Source: Syngnathus acus (Eukaryota > Chordata > Actinopteri > Syngnathiformes > Syngnathidae). From it: 64,000 nucleotides of DNA. Within the stretch, counting starts at the first letter, position 1. Each line of letters opens with the position of its first letter. Where the stretch lies: contig NC_051094.1 in the NCBI RefSeq assembly GCF_901709675.1, forward strand, positions 2,150,501 through 2,214,500. The letters are read 5' to 3'. Positions 32,171-45,039 of this stretch are shown in pieces. A program made the position numbers and the translations under genes. The notes below the pieces were generated by a model. The model was given only the letters and a program-made list of their open reading frames with translations, had not been told where the DNA came from and made no database searches.

Positions 32171-33417
32171 CAGTCGGGTGGAGACCTGACCAAGACTGAT
32201 AGCGCAGGAGCCCACAAGTACACACACAGATGCACAAACACGCAATCAAGGGCAGCTCACACAATTATTGCCATGACATCTACATTCCCACAGTTAGGAA
32301 GTATGAAAATGAAACATGGCGCAATAAACACTTTGCCTATTTCACAGTAAACACAGGTCCCGCTGTCAACCTTTTCAATTCTTAGTTAGCTCAACCGGTA
32401 GCTGTGATTGAAAGGTGAAAAGGAGCTTAAATAGATTGGAACAATACTAACCCTGGACCCCCCCTGTGCGTGTGTGCACGAAGCCCCGCCTTTTACCTCA
32501 GCTTGGATAACAACGGCATGGTCACCCTCATTAGCGCCCAGACTGGAGTTGCTTTGATTTGGATGTGTATGCACAAGCTCTGCAAATGGCTTCCAGATGG
32601 ACACCCCTCCACTTTTTCATATAAGCAGCGTCGTGTTACTCCGAGATGAGGCGATCCCGATTCTTCACAAACCTCAAGTATGCTTCTACATGTCCATGAT
32701 TTCCTTCCATTTGAAAGGATGTCGAGGCGATGTGTGTTTTCACTACACTGCGGCTTTCCTACCTCATAATGGCGTGTGTGGGTATGTGCGTGTGTGTCAG
32801 CGAGAGAGAGAGACAGGTTGTGTCTGAGTAAAAAAAAAATAAGAGGAATGAGATGCCAACCGTGGAGGGACCATGGAGGGCCCGGCCGGGGCCCGTGCAC
32901 AGCCCTTGGCCACCACTTCCTTTCCTCTATGCCACATTGACTGTTTCCATTACCACAGTGGAAGGAACAATAAAGAGCTGACGTGGGGATGTGTGGTCTG
33001 CGAGCAGAGCAGCATGGACACTCTAGGACAGGTTGGACTGCGCTACTGGAACTTCAACACTTTTGAGTATAATGGATTCCCGCAAATAGTGACTCGGGGC
33101 ATTTATTTACTCAGCGGCAGATGGCAGGAAGCCTACGAAGGGGGAGGTCTTTGTACAAATGACTTTTTGGAATGAATCAATGGGACGTGTGTTATGTTTG
33201 GTTGTAACATATTTCAAGTACAGTCAAATAAAAATGAATGTTATGGAAGGAATGAACTTGTAGTATATTAAAGTCATCCTTGTTTAAAAAAGAATGGTGA
33301 AAGTAATTAAACACAAAAAACACTGACTTGGCTAGGATGTTCCAAGTATACATTTTCTCACTGCTTGGAAAGGAATGCGTAATTTTTTATTTTTTTCCTC
33401 TTCCTTTGTTTGAGAAG

Positions 33418-33545
33418 ACGATGACACATTTGATCCCGTCTGGCGGCGTCACATGTCAGCCTCCTCATCGCTGTCAGTCTGACAGCTCACAGCCCGCCAG
33501 GCAAAGGATCATGGGTGCTGTGTCAGACACAACGGCGAGGTCGGA
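33418..33545. promoter_or_regulatory. Enhancer-like block with TGACAG/CTGTCA sites
   Basis: Several TGACAG or CTGTCA cores (MEIS/TGIF type), including the palindromic CTGTCAGTCTGACAG at about 33471-33485, in repeat-free sequence. Confidence 0.3.
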
Positions 33546-34359
33546 GGAAGGCAAGTTAAATGCAAGATGTGCGTGTGTTTTGCATGCAATACCATGTGTG
33601 AGTTTCCCGGGGGGTGTCAATCTGAAGGGATGGACGCCTGCCAAAGGCAAGAGCAACACCATGTCAGAGTGATAGCAGACGATGCCCATTGCAAATAGAC
33701 TAATCCAAAGAGTCATCGTGAAACCATTCCCTCCCTTGATTCCTCGACTCCTTTGCTGTATGTGTGTCGGCAGTACAGCATACCTGCAGAGGCCTCATTT
33801 CATGAGCAGTCCAAACTGAGGAGAATATGCAACTTTTCATCAATCTACAGAATTGTTCTGTCCCGTCAAACTTGTAAAAGTGCTACATAATTGTCTTTTT
33901 TTTGTGCAGTTGTTTTTTGTGCACCGCCAATCTAAATGAATAGTGGGTCGGTAGCTTTCTGTGCTGCCTCGGGTGCTACCACAAAGAACAGGAGAGGTTC
34001 TAAGAGCTCGTTTGTGTTTTAGAGTGGCACGTTGCCTAAAGTGACACATTTATATACAATTGAACCGGCTGCATTTGTGACAGCAAGTGCTTCAAATGAG
34101 TCTTTCACTCTTTTATGTTGTCTGGCGTCATATGTGCAAGTTGCTTCAAGCAGAATATATTGTATTTGTAAGGAAAGCAACATATAATCTTCCATTAAAG
34201 TGTATAAAACGTTTCAGTTAATGAACAAAGCTTGATCCAGATATAAAATGATATATGTAGATGCAATAGCACCTGTAACATTTTCTCTGACTCATTTTCT
34301 CTACTGTTTATTCTCATAAAAGTCAAATAAATGGAAGTTGTGACAACCGAGAAGCAGTG

Positions 34360-34567
34360 GTTGTCACGTGACGTAATTGACAGTAACGTCAGCTGTGTTT
34401 TTTTGGGACGCTCGTGGTACGAAAGCGAACGGATTGTTGTGTAACGCTTCTTAAAAGTTACAGTGCAGCGTTACGCGTCACAGCCCTATGTGCAAATAGT
34501 AAATAAAGTTAACGCTATAGTTAATTCTTATGATTATTATTGCGTTTTTGTCAACGTCGCTGCAGAA
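34360..34567 (+). promoter_or_regulatory. Promoter-like block with a GTCACGTGAC palindrome
   Basis: GTCACGTGAC at 34363-34372 matches the CLEAR/USF consensus exactly. It overlaps TGACGTAA (34369-34376) and is followed by TAACGTCA (34384-34391) and several CpGs up to 34480. This is the densest CRE/E-box cluster in the right half of the window. Confidence 0.4.
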
Positions 34568-34586
34568 ATGGAGCTCGTCATGCAAG
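34568..34586 (+). CDS. Possible very short first coding exon
   Basis: ATG in a good context (AGAAATGG) followed by MELVMQ and a strong donor (AAG|GTAAGC), phase 1. It lies about 200 bases downstream of the promoter-like block. No downstream exon could be identified with confidence, so the gene, if real, would have a long first intron. Confidence 0.25.
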
Positions 34587-36017
34587 GTAAGCTTTGTTTC
34601 GTATTATTCTACGTTTTTCACGCATATGCAATAAATTGAATTGCTGATGGTGCAAAGCGTTTGCAACGTATTGTTAAAAAAAAAAAAAAAGTGATGATAA
34701 ATTGGCCTTTAAGATTCGTAGGATCACCTGACGTTTCAATGCAGCTCATATTTTGGCAGCTTGTATTAGTCAAACAGTTTTTTTTTTTTTTCTTTTCAAA
34801 GACATGATAGTGATGTTAGAAACAGTTGTGTAGTGATACTAATTATACAATGAGGACGTCTAACGTCATGCAGTATTTTACTTGAGTGGGGAAATCACAT
34901 TTTAGAGTTTTGCATGAGGTCTGTAATTTGACTCCAGTCTTGTTTAATAAAAAGAGGTCTTATCATAATAGAAATCTGTTTTAGTCACTTCATGTCTGCC
35001 CTCGACCCCCACAAGGCCATATCTGCAAAACTAAACTTTTAATATTTCCTTAATGTTTTCATTAGAACCCCTTTGTTGGTGAATATTTCACTTGGCAAGC
35101 GTGTCCATTTAGACGCCTTACTTCAATCACAGCGTGCTGCTACCAATGTGACAAATGTCATTGCCATGGTAGCTCTGGTCTAAGATAAATAAATGACTCT
35201 GTCTGCAGTGTAATTGCCCATCAGCGCTCGGAACATTGCACCATTTTGTGATCTTTGCAACAAGGAACATGTTGTCGTTTTGAACAGAGAACTCTTCTAG
35301 AATGGAAATTGTCCAGAAGATATGAATAGTAGCCCTTTAATAGTTGTGGCTTTTTCAAACAGCGGTTGACTGGCCGGCCCAGGGTTTGCCTTCAAATCCC
35401 TTAAACTGTCCATTGCTGTCAAGACCAAAAGCGGTCCACATATGTCCAGTGAGTTTTAATGCTTTTTTCAGGTGTAAAGGAGTCTGGGGATAATTGGTAA
35501 TGGGCAATGGCAGCAACCCCCCCCCCCCCCCCCCCCCCCTCATGCCACCTGGAGAATCGCACTACTCCTGCTAACCGCCACCGCTTTACTCCTTGCACGG
35601 AAAGATGTTCCTTGGAAACAGAAGCAGCGAAAGCTGGCTCTCAGGATTGGGATGTATAAATAGTCCTCACACTGCACAACATGTTCTGTTTTGATGTAAT
35701 TATGGCGCAGGAAAAGCCTGGTTTAGCTGGGAGGGCTCTCGGGCAACTGTTAAACTCTTTAACGGAGGGGTTAGCTGTTGCAAACGGTTGCACCTGGTTG
35801 AGCTTGGTGCCTTTTTTTTGGACCAGTGAAGAGACGCTGAGGGATGGAATGGAAGCACGCTCCTGCACAGTTACCAGGAACGCCTGAACGTGATGAGGGC
35901 CAGATGTTGGAACTCGGCTGCAAAGAGGAAACAAAGATTACATAAATTAGAACGGAATCTTGACATTTATAATTTTGTTCAAATGGATCGTTTGGGACTT
36001 TAGACTTCTTTTTGTAG
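34587..36017. other. Non-coding, no recognised gene
   Basis: A and T runs at 34676-34690 and 34780-34795; poly-C listed separately. A high-complexity block at about 35570-35800 may be regulatory. Confidence 0.4.
35517..35539 (+). repeat. Poly-C tract (23 C)
   Basis: Uninterrupted homopolymer; length is likely polymorphic and prone to sequencing error. Confidence 0.95.
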
Positions 36018-36125
36018 TAGGGATATTCGATCCCACTTTTTTCAGACTGATACCATAGTACTCAATTGTTGAGTAGTCACCAATACCGATACCAAGCACC
36101 GATACCACTAGTACTGACATCACGT
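36018..36125. repeat. Dispersed repeat with GATACC motifs
   Basis: Repeated GATACC steps (AATACCGATACCAAGCACCG, ACTAGTACT) are typical of a scattered fish repeat I recognise only by appearance. Ends are not defined. Confidence 0.4.
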
Positions 36126-36140
36126 GAAATTAATGGCAAA

Positions 36141-36300
36141 TTTACATTGTTCTAATCTCTAGTTTCCTACTCTAGTAACTAAAATAGTTTTTTATTAATA
36201 ATATAGCTAATGACTAAAATTTATATTGTTCTAATCTCGTTTCCTACACTAGTAATTAAAAGTTTTTTTTATGAATAATATGCCTATGAATGTTGTACAT
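36141..36300 (+). repeat. 79-bp tandem duplication
   Basis: TTTACATTGTTCTAATCTC at 36141 and TTTATATTGTTCTAATCTCG at 36220 start two diverged copies that both contain TTTCCTAC..CTAGTAA.T and an AATAATAT end. Confidence 0.75.
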
Positions 36301-39300
36301 TATGATCAACATCAATATATTGATTGATTTGATTGTATGTGACCTCGTGGTTGCACTGGTCTGCAGTGAGTGCTCAAATGAAATCAATATGAAGCAGGGG
36401 CAAGAGAAGTAATTGCGCTTGTGAACACAAGGGGGCGCACTTATCCTATCCCTGCTGCGACTCAGGAGCGGTCACAATCTTTTCCAGCCTATTGTTCCTC
36501 TTATTAGAAGTCACGAGTTCTTCTATATGAGAGGAAATATACTGAATTCAATCCAAAAACTATAACGCCACTGTTTAAAATGTGCAAATACTCCAATGAA
36601 AACATGATCAGGTCATGTTAGGGATCAGTCCTAATTCCCCAAAACAATAGTGGTCCAAATCATCTCTCCTAACACTTGTTCGCGCCCGTGGCATTGAATG
36701 ATTTGAATTCTTCCTCTGGTGAGTTTCCCCCCCTCTGTGAATTAATTAGTCTTTGCCAAAGCGGGCCACATTTGTCATTTGAATTTATGCTAATGAGTGC
36801 CAAGATCTCATGGAAGAGCTGATAGGCCAGAGCAGCTGCTCTGTCCTTGCGGGGCCGAACTGTCTCCCCCTTTTTAACTGCTTCATCTCTCCATCTTCTC
36901 TCTCGGTCTCGCTATTCCATCTTTCCCTCCTTCACTTCCTTTTCTCTCTCCAACTTGCTCTTTGCTGCTTGTCTCTCGCCTGGTGTGGCCTTATCATCAC
37001 CCCCCTCCCATGCACCCCCTTTGCTCCTTACCTCCTGCTGGTCCTGGGCTGCATGACCTGTCAGGAGAATGGCCGTGTCCCAGGCTGATAAGGCGGCTAA
37101 TTATCCAACATGTCTGCACAGCAAGGGAAGTGGATGAGCTAACACAAAGCAACACGCGCAAATCCGTGTGGCCTGTTGCAAGAACGGTGTCAGACATTCG
37201 CTCGGCGCAAATCTAGGCAGGTAACTCGGTAAAAGGGAGAAAAAAAAAAAAGAAGTCAGCGGTCTATTATTTTGAGTAGCTGTACACTTCAGCCTTGCCG
37301 GCTCCCCATTTGATCTGGTAGAAATGAGCACTTTGGTGCTCTTTCTATAATCTTCACTTGCTGGGAGGGAGAAGTCTGCATTCTAGAATGTGAAATGTGT
37401 TTCAAGTAATGGTCAAGTCGTTGAGAAGGTACGTCAGAGGACATTTATTTCTTTTCTACGGTCTGCTGGACATATTTGTTCTGTATTTCAAGAACCCGAA
37501 AGCATTTCCAGGAAATTTTCAAGTGTGCAAAAAAAAGTTAACTGTAAAAAAAACATTTCAAACTTCAAAATGTTGACAACTGAGAAAGTATCCCATGAGC
37601 CCAAATTCACTTACTGTCCCTAATTGGCTTAGCACGGCATCCCGAAAAGACGCCGTATTTATACTTTTTCGACTTAATCAAATTTACATTGGGAACTTTG
37701 CGTTTATCACATCGCTCCCAACACCCTAGAGTGTCTTCGGTAATTTGGCTCGGATACATTCCACCTACTCAAAGAGAGAAAAAAAAAAAAAGTAAGGCCT
37801 AATGTCATTTCGAGGGGATTATTGTGATCTTTCAACACATCTTTGCGTGGTGTTAAGGAGTGGAAGTAGAGAGCACGTAAAGTGATCAAACCGCACCACA
37901 GAGCCTCTGTTTTAACGTTCTCTCTCTCTCTCCCTCTCTCTTCTCCAATCAGGCTCATTTTTCCCTCACAGCACCAAAAGCCATATTATGTGCTTGTCAA
38001 GATGGATAAACCCCTCAGCCAAATGTTCAGATGAAAACAAATAAGTAGGAGACGTTCATGTAATCGCTTCTGCCAGAGAAAGGCTTTAAGAAGAACATAA
38101 ACACTTTCTGGAAATGTGCCTCACATGCGCTAATTCCCTCCTGCTTTTGTTTGAGTCTCATTCAACTTCGGGAACCATTTTATACTCTGCCGTGATGAGA
38201 TGTCACTGTTGGAGACGCGCTTAAAACGACTTTGCAGCATGGTTAGCGTCAGCGAAGGAAAAATAAGAGCTCGTGTTACCTTGCTGCCCGTGTGATTATA
38301 TTCAGGGGAATTTGGAAGGGGGGGAAAAAAAAAATCTTAATTAACCCGACTGCAAGATGAATACCAAAAAAAAGGAGGGCTCTGTCAGTACTTTTTAAAA
38401 TGATCAAACTCAGGGTGCCCTATTATCAGGTCACGGTTGCTCTTTGTTTGGAGCGCTGTGTTTTTTCTATGGCATGACTGGGTCGTTTTCACATGAGAAA
38501 AGTCCCCCAACTGTCACTGCACTCCCACAATGGTCCGAGCCAAGCCTTTGCGTAAAATTCCCATGGTGGTGGTCCTTGGACGGCTCACAGCCGCACGTTC
38601 CAACTTCCTCAGTCGGATCAAGAGTTTGCTTTGCTTGTCACACCGCAATGCGGCTTCTAGTTCGGGTAAAAGATAGGGTGAAAAGATGCTGACCAAAAAA
38701 AAAAAGTTCACTAGATCTCCATGTTAAATTGCAATTTTTGTGTCTGAAGATCAAACAGACAAACTGTAGAGAGAGTAGGATGGGAGCCCCGGTAGAAGAA
38801 AAACATGCCCAAAGTGTCGTGAAAGTCGAAGAATGTCCTGAAAGTTAGATTAAAAAAGAAAAAAGCTCAGGTCTTTTAAAATATTGAAGCGTGAGGACAC
38901 GCAAGTTTCCCCAACAACCACTCAGCTCGCCAGTCCATTTCTCCTCTCACTCGTGGCCTCGAACTAAAAGGTCTGCTACCTCTTTGGTCGCCGTTAAAGC
39001 TTGAAAGCAAGTCAGACCCACGACAACAAATCACGTCGACCTTAAATGACTTCCAATACCGAAAACGTATCGGCCGGGCAGCCTGTGTCGGTTTCCCGTC
39101 GTTCGTTTTGATCGTCTCCCAAAAGCGGTGACGTAGAACCGAACCGACAAAAGGTTTTTTTTGCAAAATCTAAAATGATGATGCAGACTCACTTAAGGGT
39201 TGAAGCACCAAAATAGATAAGCATGTTAAGACTCTGGGCCAGCTGGCAGGTTTTCTAGCTGGGAAGTCCCGCCGATTGTAACGCGAGGGCAGTCGAGGGG

Positions 39301-39993
39301 GCCAAAGAACGACCAGGCCTCCTCCCGGTTCGGTTGCTCCAACTAAATGGAGCAGATCAATCACGCCGGACGGCGCCGTGACAGCGTGTTAAGGATCCGT
39401 GCCACGGCACAGTGTTTTTTTGGACAGCGCTGTCTTTTGCGACAGCGGCTTGCTGACTGGCAGATGCACACAGCCATTCCTCGAGCAGATGGCCGTGGCA
39501 AGGACGCGGGCAGCAAAGCCTCCTCTCAAGCTGTATATACTCCAGCGCTGAGAGAGAGAGCGAGAGATCTGATGAGGATGCAGGGTGGACTTGTCAAAAA
39601 GGTCTGGCTTAGATCACAGTTCTGGTCTGGCCTGAGGCAGGGTCTATGAGGCGTGGTCTAGGGATGGAGGTTCCAGACAGTGATGCAGTATGGTAAGATG
39701 TTTGAGGCTTCCCTGGCTCAACATCTGTCAGAGTGGGATCCCATGAGGTAGTGCAAGCTCTGTGTTTAGTGGCATCCAGAGATTGGGCCAGTCTGGCCTC
39801 GTTGGAGGAAAATGTGACCTACATTACCCTAAAGGAGCAATGCTGCTCACTCAGAACTTTATTGAAAGCTCTGAAGTTGATCAGTGACCATTTCCAAGTT
39901 GCTCTCGTTCAAAAACATTTTTACACGTGGGAAATAATACAGGCGGCGCAGTTCTTCGAATTCAAAATACATGTTGCGCGTGCAAAATGTAAT
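36301..39993. other. Non-coding, no recognised gene
   Basis: High-complexity, motif-dense blocks at about 36690-36830 (GTGAATTAATTAGTC, TATGCTAATGAG) and 37040-37210. The remainder is unremarkable. Frames near 38870-39650 are GC-richer but show no family features or splice logic. Confidence 0.4.
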
Positions 39994-40172
39994 GTCGGCA
40001 GCAGGGTGGAGTTGCGGTTACAGCGTCTGCCTTCGTATACGAACCACCGCAGTCGACAAGCGCTGGGTTCTAATCTTGGCTCGGGCCCTCCTGTGTAGGC
40101 TTTGCATGTTTCCCCTTTTGTGGGCTTTATTTGGGGACTCCGGCTGGTACTCCGATTCTAAAACATGTTAGG
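39994..40172 (+). repeat. tRNA-type SINE copy, diverged
   Basis: Order matches a widespread fish SINE: a tRNA-like head, a B-box-like GGGTTCTAATC, then CCTCCTGTGTAGGCTTTGCATG and a GGGGACTCCGGC...AAAACATG body. Diverged and truncated. Confidence 0.7.
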
Positions 40173-40273
40173 TGGCTCAACTTGACTTGATGTGAACCAT
40201 GGCGAAGAATTACAGTGGCTGCTAATCAATTGTGACACTGTCTGACTTGGTTTTGGTTTGATACAATATAGTG

Positions 40274-40445
40274 TACCGTAATTTTCGGACTATAAGTCGC
40301 GGTTTTTTTCATAGTTTGGGTGGGGGGGCGACTTATACTCAGGAGCGACTTGTATACATATATATGTTTTTTTTCACTTTTTTGGGCATTTTATGGCTGG
40401 TGCGACTTATACTCCGGTGCGACTTATAGTCCGAAAATTACGGTA
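40274..40445. mobile_element. Set-A palindromic DNA transposon copy (A2)
   Basis: 172 bp, TACCGTAATTTTCGGACTAT to its complement, TA at both borders. The interior is in the opposite orientation to A1 and A3. Confidence 0.85.
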
Positions 40446-41179
40446 CTTTATTGTTCGTTTTGTTTTTTAATTGAACCACAAAAACATGGCAGCAACTTGC
40501 ATCACGATTTTTGCGTAGGGCAAATTTATTGTAAAATTATTTTCTTTTTCTATTATTATTATTATTATAGGCATGCGTGGTTTGAAGGGTTCATGTAAAA
40601 TGCCACCGGCAGTTCATTCTTAATCCATTTGTCATCTTTTTCTTTGTGTTTAAAAAACAATAGCAAAGGGTATTAGCTTGTCACAGCGCTTTGTTTACTC
40701 TGGAACAGTGAATCCTCCCACTTATTTTGATGCTAATGCTTTTTAAATGAAAGGCTTCAAAGCGTCCTTATAGAGAAATTTGTGATTAGGTTTGCAATAT
40801 TTCTGATTTGCAGTGTGTCTGGAATTGGCTGAAATTGTTTTGTTTGAATTATGTCAATTATATCCACATGATTAATGAGAATATAGTCCACCAATCTGAA
40901 ATTTTAATGTTAATAAATCAATCAGGTTTTATTTTGTGGCATGGCTAAAATACTTGTACTTTGTACTGTGCAATTTTGTTAGTCATTATTTTATTTTTTA
41001 AATATAAAGTGGTCCAGTGAAATCGCTATATGCTAAATTGTAAATTTTTTACATCAATAATCCCTCTTACAAATAATGAATTTCAGCCCCAGAGATCCAA
41101 TTATTGGTCAACCACTAATAACCGGTATCGGACCTGGAAAAAACCCCCATCCTATAAAATCACGCTGCGCCTCTTTCGC

Positions 41180-41480
41180 TCTGTAAATTTTTACAACCAA
41201 TGCAGAGACCTTCTGAAAAAGATTCAACTGGTCTTCTGCAATAACTTTGAACATTACCAGCTCGGGCCAATGACTTGTACTCTTCATCAGAGCCTTCATT
41301 ATGATCGCCGTCTGGCCGCAACTCTGGACACTGTAACTTATTGGAGATCCCTTTTTGTTATCATTCCTCTCATGGCGGTGGAAATGTAAACAGGGCTTGT
41401 GATGAAAGTGCCCTTATGGCACGGAGGGAAGCGAGCGAGGCCGCTCCGCCACTTACACGCTATGCCTTATGAATAAGTAA
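41180..41480. promoter_or_regulatory. Enhancer-like block
   Basis: About 300 repeat-free bases with even base composition, standing out from the AT-rich flanks; ends in CTTATGAATAAGTAATGC. Confidence 0.25.
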
Positions 41481-42964
41481 TGCTACTGGACGTGTAGCGG
41501 TTAGTCAGAGAGGAGCAAGGTCCGCGCATCAACCCCATCTCTGTTTGCCTTGTTCATTTTTCATAGGATTCAGGGGTGGGGGGGAAGCGTTATAAGCGGA
41601 ATAAAAGGCAGCTCACACAGACTCTTCTGTTCTCCGTCATGGCCTGGCAAACGCTTAACAATATCGCCCATCTTCTCTGATACAAGTTCATGTTGTTTCT
41701 CTCCTCGGCGTCTTCCTGCAACTTGACAACAAAATGAAGCAGACGTGCTCGCCTCGGAGAACACAGCGCAGGTTGTTAGTGTTAGTTTTCACAATTAAGA
41801 CGACTTTCCCCTTACAGACTCCAGATGACCCTTTTCCTCGAGGACTTTGATTCAACCTGGCGTGGAAAAGTACACATAAGCGACCGCGCTTCAGACGAAG
41901 AAATAAAACAGTTCAAGTCGTCTTACCTAAAGTGTTTATATGATGTCACTCATTACCTGTTTGATGTTTTGCATTAGCCGAGGAGCGCTCTTGAAATAGT
42001 TTCAATCGAGCTACAGCGCCGAGTGTCCATCTCTCGAAGCTGCGGGTACTCAAACGCTCTCCATCGACAACCACGTAAGGTTGCTTGTTAAAATGAGCCG
42101 CCGCCGAATGTACTCGGCAGACGCCGATGGTCCGCTGCCAATCGATGACCTTCATGATGTCATAATGGAGGTCAAGTTATCCGATTAGATCTGGATCCTG
42201 TTTACTCACTGCTCCAACAACACCTTGAATTATTGATTGAAAGGAAGCAAAGATGTCCTTCAGAACAATATTACACGCGGAAGGCTTCTCGAGAAGACTA
42301 TTATCAATTAATTGGCACGTTATGTTAACTTTACTTTAGTTTTGTTGAGGAGGTATAGTTTTGTGATATTGTTTGTTGGCATGGCTGAGGTTTCTCCAGT
42401 GTAAAATGCGTGCCTAATTTTCCAGTTGAAGTTTTGCAACATATTTGAATCCAATCCAGTAATTTGCTTTGAACAAAAAATCATGTCATTAATTTATTGT
42501 GACAAGCAGAAAAAATGTAATTGTAGGAAATGGTCCTTGAGTCATTCAAGGTTAAGGAAAAGATTATCCCATAATTCAGTTAGTGTTGCGATGCTCAAAG
42601 AAATTTGGTGGAAAAGTGGTTCAGCATTTAGGAAATAACCTCAGAAGGGAGCAAAGAAATTGCAAAAAAACGATACAGCGGAGATTATTTATTTATTTTT
42701 TAAACGGTATTATTTTTTCTAATGTTTCGGTTTTGGCCGTAGTTACCTCGTTTTCCCGTTTTCAGTTCCAGACAAAAAATTTCCTTTTGGTGCATTTCAA
42801 AAACAGTTTCCCCAAAACACTGCTTGTTGAATCCTGTAAAAAAAAATACAAAAACAAAGTGAGAATCATTTTTAAACGCTTCAACATCAGTTTGAGGCAA
42901 TTTCAACCATTTTCACCGAGATGTCCTGAACTGTGCTGCGCGGGCAAATATTTTCTCAAGGGAA

Positions 42965-43200
42965 GAACACATTAAGTGTGCCTAACCTCTCGCCGGGATA
43001 TTGCCATTGTACAAGCGGTGCCTTCTAAGGTGCAACATGAATAGAAAAAGGTCATAGCAGAGCCTTGGCTGTGCACCTCTAAATAGAAAAGATCCAGGCC
43101 CTTGTCTGTTTGCAGTATTTTTCCTTTTCGGAGCGGGTTAATTGGAGGCGATTGCCGTGCGGTCACTTGCCACGGGCGGGAAGCTTACGGCCTGTTCCTC
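42965..43200. promoter_or_regulatory. Enhancer-like block
   Basis: Repeat-free; includes AGCGGGTTAATTGGAGGCG and TGCACCTCTAAATAGAAAAG (MEF2-like CTAAATAG). No open frame spans it. Confidence 0.25.
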
Positions 43201-45039
43201 CTTCTTGTCCGATGCTTGATAAACATTCAGTACGTTCGGGCTGAAATGAAGCCAATTTACTCAATTAACAGCAAGCTTCAAAGACAAATTAAACCGATTC
43301 TGTTCAAATGAGATGATTTAACTACGTGGTCACACAAACAGACTCCTGTTAGTCCTCAAATTATTTTCATTTGTAAATGAATTCAGCTGAATAAAGTTCC
43401 AGATTTGGAAGGGGTGGTGCCATGTGTCAATCGATCTTTTAGGAAAGGTGTTGTGCTCGACTTGCCGCACGATACTTCACATGGAGTTGTATGTGGGTCA
43501 GATTGTGTTCCTGGAGGCCAAGTGCAGGCTGCAATTGAGGGATTTGGCTGAGTCAGCATCTCTGCGGGACCAGGATGCAGCGCTTTGTTCCGCTGTGACT
43601 AGGCAACCGGCCTCAATGTTTTGTGTATGCATGCAACTGCTGTCGCCCTCTCTTTAATTTCAGTCTGCCAGTGTCCCACTTAGAACCCGTGCAGTCGGGC
43701 CAGCGCACTGCACAATATGTCCTACTTCGTGGCGATATCGTTTCCGTTGCGATATAGGATGAGACACTGCTTTGGTTCCAACAGTTCTCTTCACATATAC
43801 ACAGCAGGTTAAGTTTTCACGTATTGGATTGTAATCAAGTTAAAAGGCAATTAATTTTTTTTTTTATTTGCGCTGTTTAAGATCGAGCCTCTTTTATGCT
43901 CGTATTTTTCCCAGAAATTGGGAGCATCATGTTGTATTAATTTAAAAATGTGACTCATTTCTTTGAACTTGTAAATCGTGACTTTAAGATTGACTAGATG
44001 CCAGATTAAAATGTCTGTAAGGCCAATGACAAGTCTGGCATGTCTTCACTCCACTCCACAATGATTTCACCTCAGGTTTACCAATTATATGATTTACTCA
44101 TGCGTGACATATTTTCAATCCCGGTGATTTGCTTGAACATGTCTCTAACCCTAACTAGCATTGCTGGTATTTGCAACCAAGCTAATTTATCTAACCTTGA
44201 ACGGTATGCTACTTGGATGGAATAACTACTCATTGTTTTCGATACAAAACAGACTAAAGCTTCTCCATCATATCAGTGAGAAACGAGTAAGGTCATTCTT
44301 GAGGCTGCTGAGATTTCAAAAAGGTGTTGCAGCTCAATTGTTAATGTCGGCAATGACAGAGGACCGAGATGTTAGGATGATGCAAATGGATATGTGGTGT
44401 TCACTGTTTCGCGACGCCAACGTGGTGATGAATAATAAAGTCCTATTCATTTCTTCCATCTATAGTCCGATGCAATGAAACTTTTTTTTTCTTGAGTATC
44501 CATTGCTGAAGTTACACAGATGTTGCGCAGCAGAAACATTTGAAGAACCAATAATGCGACCGTTGTATATGTACAGAAGCTTAAATGAACATTTTGAATT
44601 CTTTAAAAATAGCTGATTAGGCAAATAGCAAACAAAACGAGCTATATGTATCACTTTAATGTTCCAAAACTTTATTGTCTGTGTTAATTCACTTGGATGT
44701 AGCTATAAATCAGACGTTTGCGCTTCTTCTTATCACCGCCTCGAAGCCATGCGGAGTTCTCGACTGACGAGAGCAAAAGACTCTCTTGCTCTTAATGTTT
44801 GTCAGGGGAGAATTTATTTGAGTGGGAACACATTCCATCATGCCAAAGCAAAGTGTCCCTGACCCACAATTTACTTAAACACTACATAAATGCATCGTGA
44901 GCTACGACTCCCTCAAGCCCGTTCGGAAGCATAAAGAGGCAAAAGATCTGATGATCGGGTTTTCGCCAACCATCCGGCATTTCCAAGCAGTGTAAGAGGG
45001 GAGGCCTGAAAAAGTCGCTCGCACAGCCTGATCTTTGTG

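Larger units (their letters stand above)
28754..34350. other. Non-coding stretch with scattered high-complexity blocks
   Basis: No gene or complete transposon recognised. Blocks at about 29800-30060, 32060-32170, 32860-32970 and 33418-33545 are repeat-free and motif-dense; the rest is AT-rich with short runs. The (TG)/(GA) tract near 32775-32815 is simple sequence. Confidence 0.4.

Noticed and set aside
39733-40098. 121-codon plus-strand frame
   Set aside because: The last third is the SINE at 39994-40172; no start ATG and no family features.
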